Assembly: GCF_014217785.1 (NCBI RefSeq)
Contig: NZ_CP048814.1
Span: 2,852,001 to 2,916,000, forward strand
Length of the DNA: 64,000 nucleotides
Source: Rhodococcus triatomae
GTDB taxonomy: Bacteria > Actinomycetota > Actinomycetes > Mycobacteriales > Mycobacteriaceae
Direction of reading: 5' to 3'
In this document: piece by piece, positions 60,899-64,000 of the stretch
Numbering within the stretch: the stretch's first letter is position 1
How the letters are laid out: each line of letters opens with the position of its first letter
Notes under the pieces: generated by a model
Databases searched by the model: none
Told to the model about the DNA's origin: nothing
What the model saw: the letters and a program-made list of their open reading frames with translations, nothing else
Made by a program: the position numbers and the translations under genes

Positions 60899-62512
60899 AT
60901 GGAGCGAAACGCACACGAAGAGCAGGTCGACGCCGTTGTCGTGGGGGCCGGGATCGCCGGCCTGTACGCGATCCACCGGCTGCGCCGGGACGGGCTGACC
61001 GTGCGCGGAATCGAGGCCGGGTCCGGCGTGGGTGGGACGTGGTACTTCAACCGGTATCCGGGCGCGCGCTGCGACGTCGAGAGCGTCGACTATTCGTACT
61101 CGTTCTCCGAAGAACTGCAACAGGACTGGGACTGGTCCGAGAAGTACGCGACGCAGCCGGAAATTCTGCGGTACATCGAGCACGTGGCGGAGCGATTCGA
61201 CCTGGCCCGCGAGTACCTGTTCGACACCCGGGTGGTGTCCGCCGACTTCGACGCGGGCACCGACACCTGGACGGTCCGTACGGACCGCGGGGACGTCGTG
61301 CGGGCGCGGTTCTGTGTGTTCGCGACCGGTAGCCTGTCGGCCGCGAACACTCCGGACATCGCCGGCCGCGACGAGTTCGCGGGGGAGACCTTCCACACGG
61401 CGCACTGGCCGCACGAGGGGGTGGACTTCACCGGCAAACGGGTCGGCGTGATCGGCACGGGATCGTCCGGTATCCAGTCGATTCCACTGATCGCGCAACA
61501 GGCCGAGCAGCTGTACGTGTTCCAGCGGACCGCGAACTACAGTGTCCCGGCGGGGAACCAGCCGCTCGACGAGCAGACGAGGCGGCAGCAGAAGGCGAAC
61601 TACGCGGAGCGGCGCCGACTGTCCAGGCTCAGTGGCGGCGGTTCGCCGTTCTCTCCGCGGCCCGTGGGTGCGCTCGAGGTGTCCGAGGAGGAGCGCCGCG
61701 CCGCATACGAGGAGCGGTGGCGGCTCGGCGGTGTGCTGTTCGCGAAGACGTTTCCGGACCAGACCAGTGATCTCGCCGCGAACGAGACGGCGCGGCAGTT
61801 CGCGGAGGAGAAGATCCGTGAGCTCGTCGACGACCCGGAGGTCGCCGAGCTGTTGATCCCCAAGGACCACCCGATCGGGACGAAGCGGATCGTCACCGAT
61901 TCCGACTACTTCCAGACCTACAACCGCGACAACGTCACCCTCGTCGACCTGCGGTCCACCCCGATCGAGCGGATCGATCCCACGGGGATCGCGACCTCCG
62001 CCCGGCACTACGACCTCGACGCCATCGTCTTCGCGACCGGATTCGACGCGCTGACCGGTTCGCTGGACCGGATCGACATCCGTGGCCGGGACGGCCGGTT
62101 GCTGCGCGAGTCCTGGTCTGCCGGACCGCGAACCTACCTCGGTCTCGGTGTGGACGGGTTCCCGAACCTCTTCCTGGTGACCGGGGCCGGCAGTCCGAGC
62201 GTGCTGGCGAACATGATCCTCGGTGCGGAGCAGCACGTCGACTGGATCGCGGACTGCATCCGTCACCTGGACGAGCACGGCTATGCCACGATCGAGCCCA
62301 CCGTGGAAGCGGTGGAGGACTGGCTCGCCGAGTGTGCGGAGCGGGCGAGCAAGACGCTCTTCCCCACCGCGAACTCGTGGTACATGGGCGCCAATATCCC
62401 GGGGAAGCCGCGCGTGTTCATGCTCTATCTCGGCGGATTCGGCAACTACGGGCGGATCTGTACCGACGTCGCGGAAGCGGGATACAAGGGGTTCACCCTC
62501 ACCGCACGGTGA
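60899..62512 (+). CDS. Type I Baeyer-Villiger flavin monooxygenase
   Basis: A 537-residue FAD/NADPH-dependent oxygenase. FAD-binding motif VVVGAGIAGLYAIHRL (from residue 14) is followed by GVGGTWYFNRYPGARCDVES and the Baeyer-Villiger fingerprint FAGETFHTAHWP. The NADPH-binding motif is GVIGTGSSGIQSIP. These are the hallmarks of cyclohexanone-monooxygenase-like enzymes, which turn ketones into esters or lactones. Substrate could be a cyclic ketone or steroid-like compound but cannot be read from the sequence. ATG 60899 follows a short leader after the metal transporter operon. Length is normal. An ABC importer starts 97 bp downstream. Confidence 0.93.
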   Translation: MERNAHEEQVDAVVVGAGIAGLYAIHRLRRDGLTVRGIEAGSGVGGTWYFNRYPGARCDVESVDYSYSFSEELQQDWDWSEKYATQPEILRYIEHVAERFDLAREYLFDTRVVSADFDAGTDTWTVRTDRGDVVRARFCVFATGSLSAANTPDIAGRDEFAGETFHTAHWPHEGVDFTGKRVGVIGTGSSGIQSIPLIAQQAEQLYVFQRTANYSVPAGNQPLDEQTRRQQKANYAERRRLSRLSGGGSPFSPRPVGALEVSEEERRAAYEERWRLGGVLFAKTFPDQTSDLAANETARQFAEEKIRELVDDPEVAELLIPKDHPIGTKRIVTDSDYFQTYNRDNVTLVDLRSTPIERIDPTGIATSARHYDLDAIVFATGFDALTGSLDRIDIRGRDGRLLRESWSAGPRTYLGLGVDGFPNLFLVTGAGSPSVLANMILGAEQHVDWIADCIRHLDEHGYATIEPTVEAVEDWLAECAERASKTLFPTANSWYMGANIPGKPRVFMLYLGGFGNYGRICTDVAEAGYKGFTLTAR

Positions 62513-62609
62513 GCGACCGCGGCACCTCCCGGTCACCGGGACATCCGGTCGACGTGACCTGTATCACCTACCTAGCGTCGGGATTTCGCCCGCTCATTCA
62601 GGAGATTCG

Positions 62610-63830
62610 ATGTTGACGACACGTACGCGTTCTCTCGCTGCCGCCGTGGCGGTTTCGGCCCTCGCCCTCTCGGCCTGCGGGGGCAGCGACAGCTCCGGTT
62701 CGGACGGAGACGGCCCGTTCCGGGTGCTCGTCACCGGAGGGCTGAGTGCGCAGGGCGCCCTCGCCGCCAACGCCCAGACGTCGGTGCTCGCCGCACAGGC
62801 AGGCGCCCAGGTGCAGAACGAGGTGGGCGGAATCGGCGGGCGGCAGATCGAGCTGACCGTCGTCGACGACGGCGGTGACGCGACCAAGGCGGTGACGGAA
62901 CTGCGCAACGCGATCTCGTCGGGCAACGCGCCGGATCTGTTCCTCAACTCGGGACCCTCGTCGGTCGGTGCCGCGGTGCTGCCCATCCTGAACCAGAACG
63001 ACATCCTGTCGTTCAACATCGCCCCGACGCAGGACTCCACCGATCCGTCGAAGTTTCCCCTGAACTTCGATCTCGCTCCCGGTGCGGGAGACAACGCCGA
63101 CGGCATCGTCGAACACATGCGGGAGCAGGGGTACTCGACCGTCGGCGTGATCCACGGAAGTACGGCCTACGGTGAGGAGTTCGGCCGTGAGATGGAGCGT
63201 GCCGTCGACGATGCGGGACTGCGACTGGCGCGCAACGAGGAGTACGACGTCGCGTCCCTGGACATGACGCCGCAATTGCAGTCGTTGAAGAATGCCGGTG
63301 CCGAGGCTCTCGCGGTCGATGCCTACGGCGCCCCGCTCGGCTACCTGCTGCAGTCGCTGCAGCGCCTCGACTGGGACGTGCCCCTGATCGGCAACACGTC
63401 GGTGGCGGGTACCGCCCTGGTCGCCCACGCACCGCCGAACGGGGTACTGGGAACGCCCGAGGTGGCGAACCTCGTCGTGCAGGTCTTCGCGAGCACCGTG
63501 TACGACCCCGAGGACGAGGCGGTGAACACCATGGTCGAGACGATGGCCTCGCTGGGAACGATCACCTCACCGCTGATCCTGGCCGACAACTACGACGCGT
63601 TCCCCCTGGTGGCCGCCGCCGCGGAGGCAGCGGGTACCACGACGGATGCCGAGAAGCTGGCGCAGGCCCTGGAGACTCCCGAGGTGCTCGAGGCCGCGAA
63701 GACGGCCTTCCTGCCCCGCTACCATTTCAGTGCGGATTCGCACGGTCCGGCCCCGGACGCGGACGCCCTGCGGTTCATCGCGCCCACCGCCCTCGTCGAC
63801 GGTCAGTTCGGGAACCCGGCCGCGTCATGA
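62610..63830 (+). CDS. Branched-chain amino-acid-type ABC substrate-binding lipoprotein
   Basis: A 406-residue lipoprotein with lipobox ALSAC (Cys23), followed by a type I periplasmic-binding fold: FRVLVTGGLSAQGALAANAQ, QNEVGGIGGRQIELTVVDDG and GVIHGSTAYGEEFGREME. It resembles LivK/UrtA-like binding proteins. In Rhodococcus such importers also serve ketone or aromatic-acid catabolism. The adjacent monooxygenase gene suggests a link to a non-amino-acid substrate, but this is inference. ATG 62610 has CAGGAG upstream. It overlaps the permease gene by 4 bp (ATGA). Confidence 0.88.
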   Translation: MLTTRTRSLAAAVAVSALALSACGGSDSSGSDGDGPFRVLVTGGLSAQGALAANAQTSVLAAQAGAQVQNEVGGIGGRQIELTVVDDGGDATKAVTELRNAISSGNAPDLFLNSGPSSVGAAVLPILNQNDILSFNIAPTQDSTDPSKFPLNFDLAPGAGDNADGIVEHMREQGYSTVGVIHGSTAYGEEFGREMERAVDDAGLRLARNEEYDVASLDMTPQLQSLKNAGAEALAVDAYGAPLGYLLQSLQRLDWDVPLIGNTSVAGTALVAHAPPNGVLGTPEVANLVVQVFASTVYDPEDEAVNTMVETMASLGTITSPLILADNYDAFPLVAAAAEAAGTTTDAEKLAQALETPEVLEAAKTAFLPRYHFSADSHGPAPDADALRFIAPTALVDGQFGNPAAS

Positions 63831-64000
63831 CGATCGTCTGGACCGGGCTCGCGCTCGGTGCGGTCTACGCGCTCGTCGCGATCGGCTACAACATCGTCTT
63901 CGTCTCCTCGCACACCTTCAACTTCGCGCAGGCCCAGCTGATGATGGTCGGCACGTTCGTCGCCTACACCGGGCTGGTGACGCTGCGACTTCCCGCCGTG
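63827..64000 (+). CDS. Branched-chain-type ABC permease (LivH-like), N-terminal part
   Basis: The first 58 residues are visible before the window ends: TIVWTGLALGAVYALVAIGY, then NIVFVSSHTFNFAQAQLMMV and VAYTGLVTL. The GLALGAVYALVAIGYNIVF start and the NFAQAQLMM stretch correspond to LivH-type permeases (FxFAxGxLMMxGA). The ATG overlaps the stop of the binding-protein gene, so an operon for a complete importer is expected to continue outside the window. Confidence 0.88.
   Translation, partial: MTIVWTGLALGAVYALVAIGYNIVFVSSHTFNFAQAQLMMVGTFVAYTGLVTLRLPAV

Overview
The window is high-GC actinobacterial chromosome. The gene families (SipW-type exported proteins of the RER_14450 type, EspG/EspC/PPE-like and LpqN proteins, DUF3558 lipoproteins, EtfD, and dnaK-grpE-dnaJ-hspR in one operon) point to Mycobacteriales, most likely Rhodococcus or a near relative. 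Parts run parallel to the M. tuberculosis chromosome between Rv0322 and Rv0353: ugd, aminotransferase, etfD, then dnaK-grpE-dnaJ-hspR. No tRNA, rRNA or CRISPR array was seen.

Layout. 1-1222: GH65 phosphorylase (cut by the window edge) with its beta-phosphoglucomutase. 1522-4379: a self-contained SipW-type export operon made of substrate, dedicated signal peptidase and a large Pro/Thr-tailed substrate. 4933-12637: a putative exopolysaccharide locus with a GH5-like lipoprotein facing an operon of BcsB-like protein, membrane protein, processive GT2 and polytopic glycosyltransferase. 12727-13857: secreted lipase/esterase. 14005-23889: an orphan type VII secretion (ESX) accessory island with no core secretion-machine genes. 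It holds EspG, an LpqN-like protein, a membrane protein, a WXG-like/glycine-zipper protein and an EspC-like protein, divergent from a small helical protein plus DUF3558 lipoprotein. Part of this block is tandemly duplicated. The second copy lost the glycine-zipper gene, keeps a truncated espC-like ORF, and carries an ISAs1-type insertion in its divergent promoter region. A PPE-like protein follows.

24021-30526: DUF2252 protein, a low-molecular-weight tyrosine phosphatase divergent from UDP-glucose dehydrogenase, an Hsp70-like membrane protein, and a YibE/F protein. 31034-33892: ImmA/IrrE-type metalloprotease, a MAB_1171c-type membrane protein and two XRE regulators. 33944-42066: aminotransferase, flavin-binding oxidoreductase, S9 peptidase, an AbiEi-like/DUF559-like protein beside a long inverted repeat, and EtfD with a long lysine/alanine/proline repeat tail. 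42475-50414: two related secreted glycine-rich proteins, two related S1 proteases, a polyproline membrane protein, a secreted lipase and a TetR regulator with a candidate operator between them. 50536-53720: multicopper oxidase, DinB protein, small repeat-containing secreted protein, MobA-like nucleotidyltransferase.

53841-58121: HAIR-like site and the dnaK-grpE-dnaJ-hspR operon, in which HspR would act as repressor. 58232-60869: Mn/Zn-type ABC importer (lipoprotein, ATPase, permease). 60899-62512: Baeyer-Villiger-type monooxygenase. 62610-64000: start of a branched-chain amino-acid-type ABC importer, cut by the window end.

The most interesting region is the duplicated ESX island. Its arrangement resembles a T7SS effector/immunity locus with an orphan immunity paralogue, but this is inference from gene order and protein features only.
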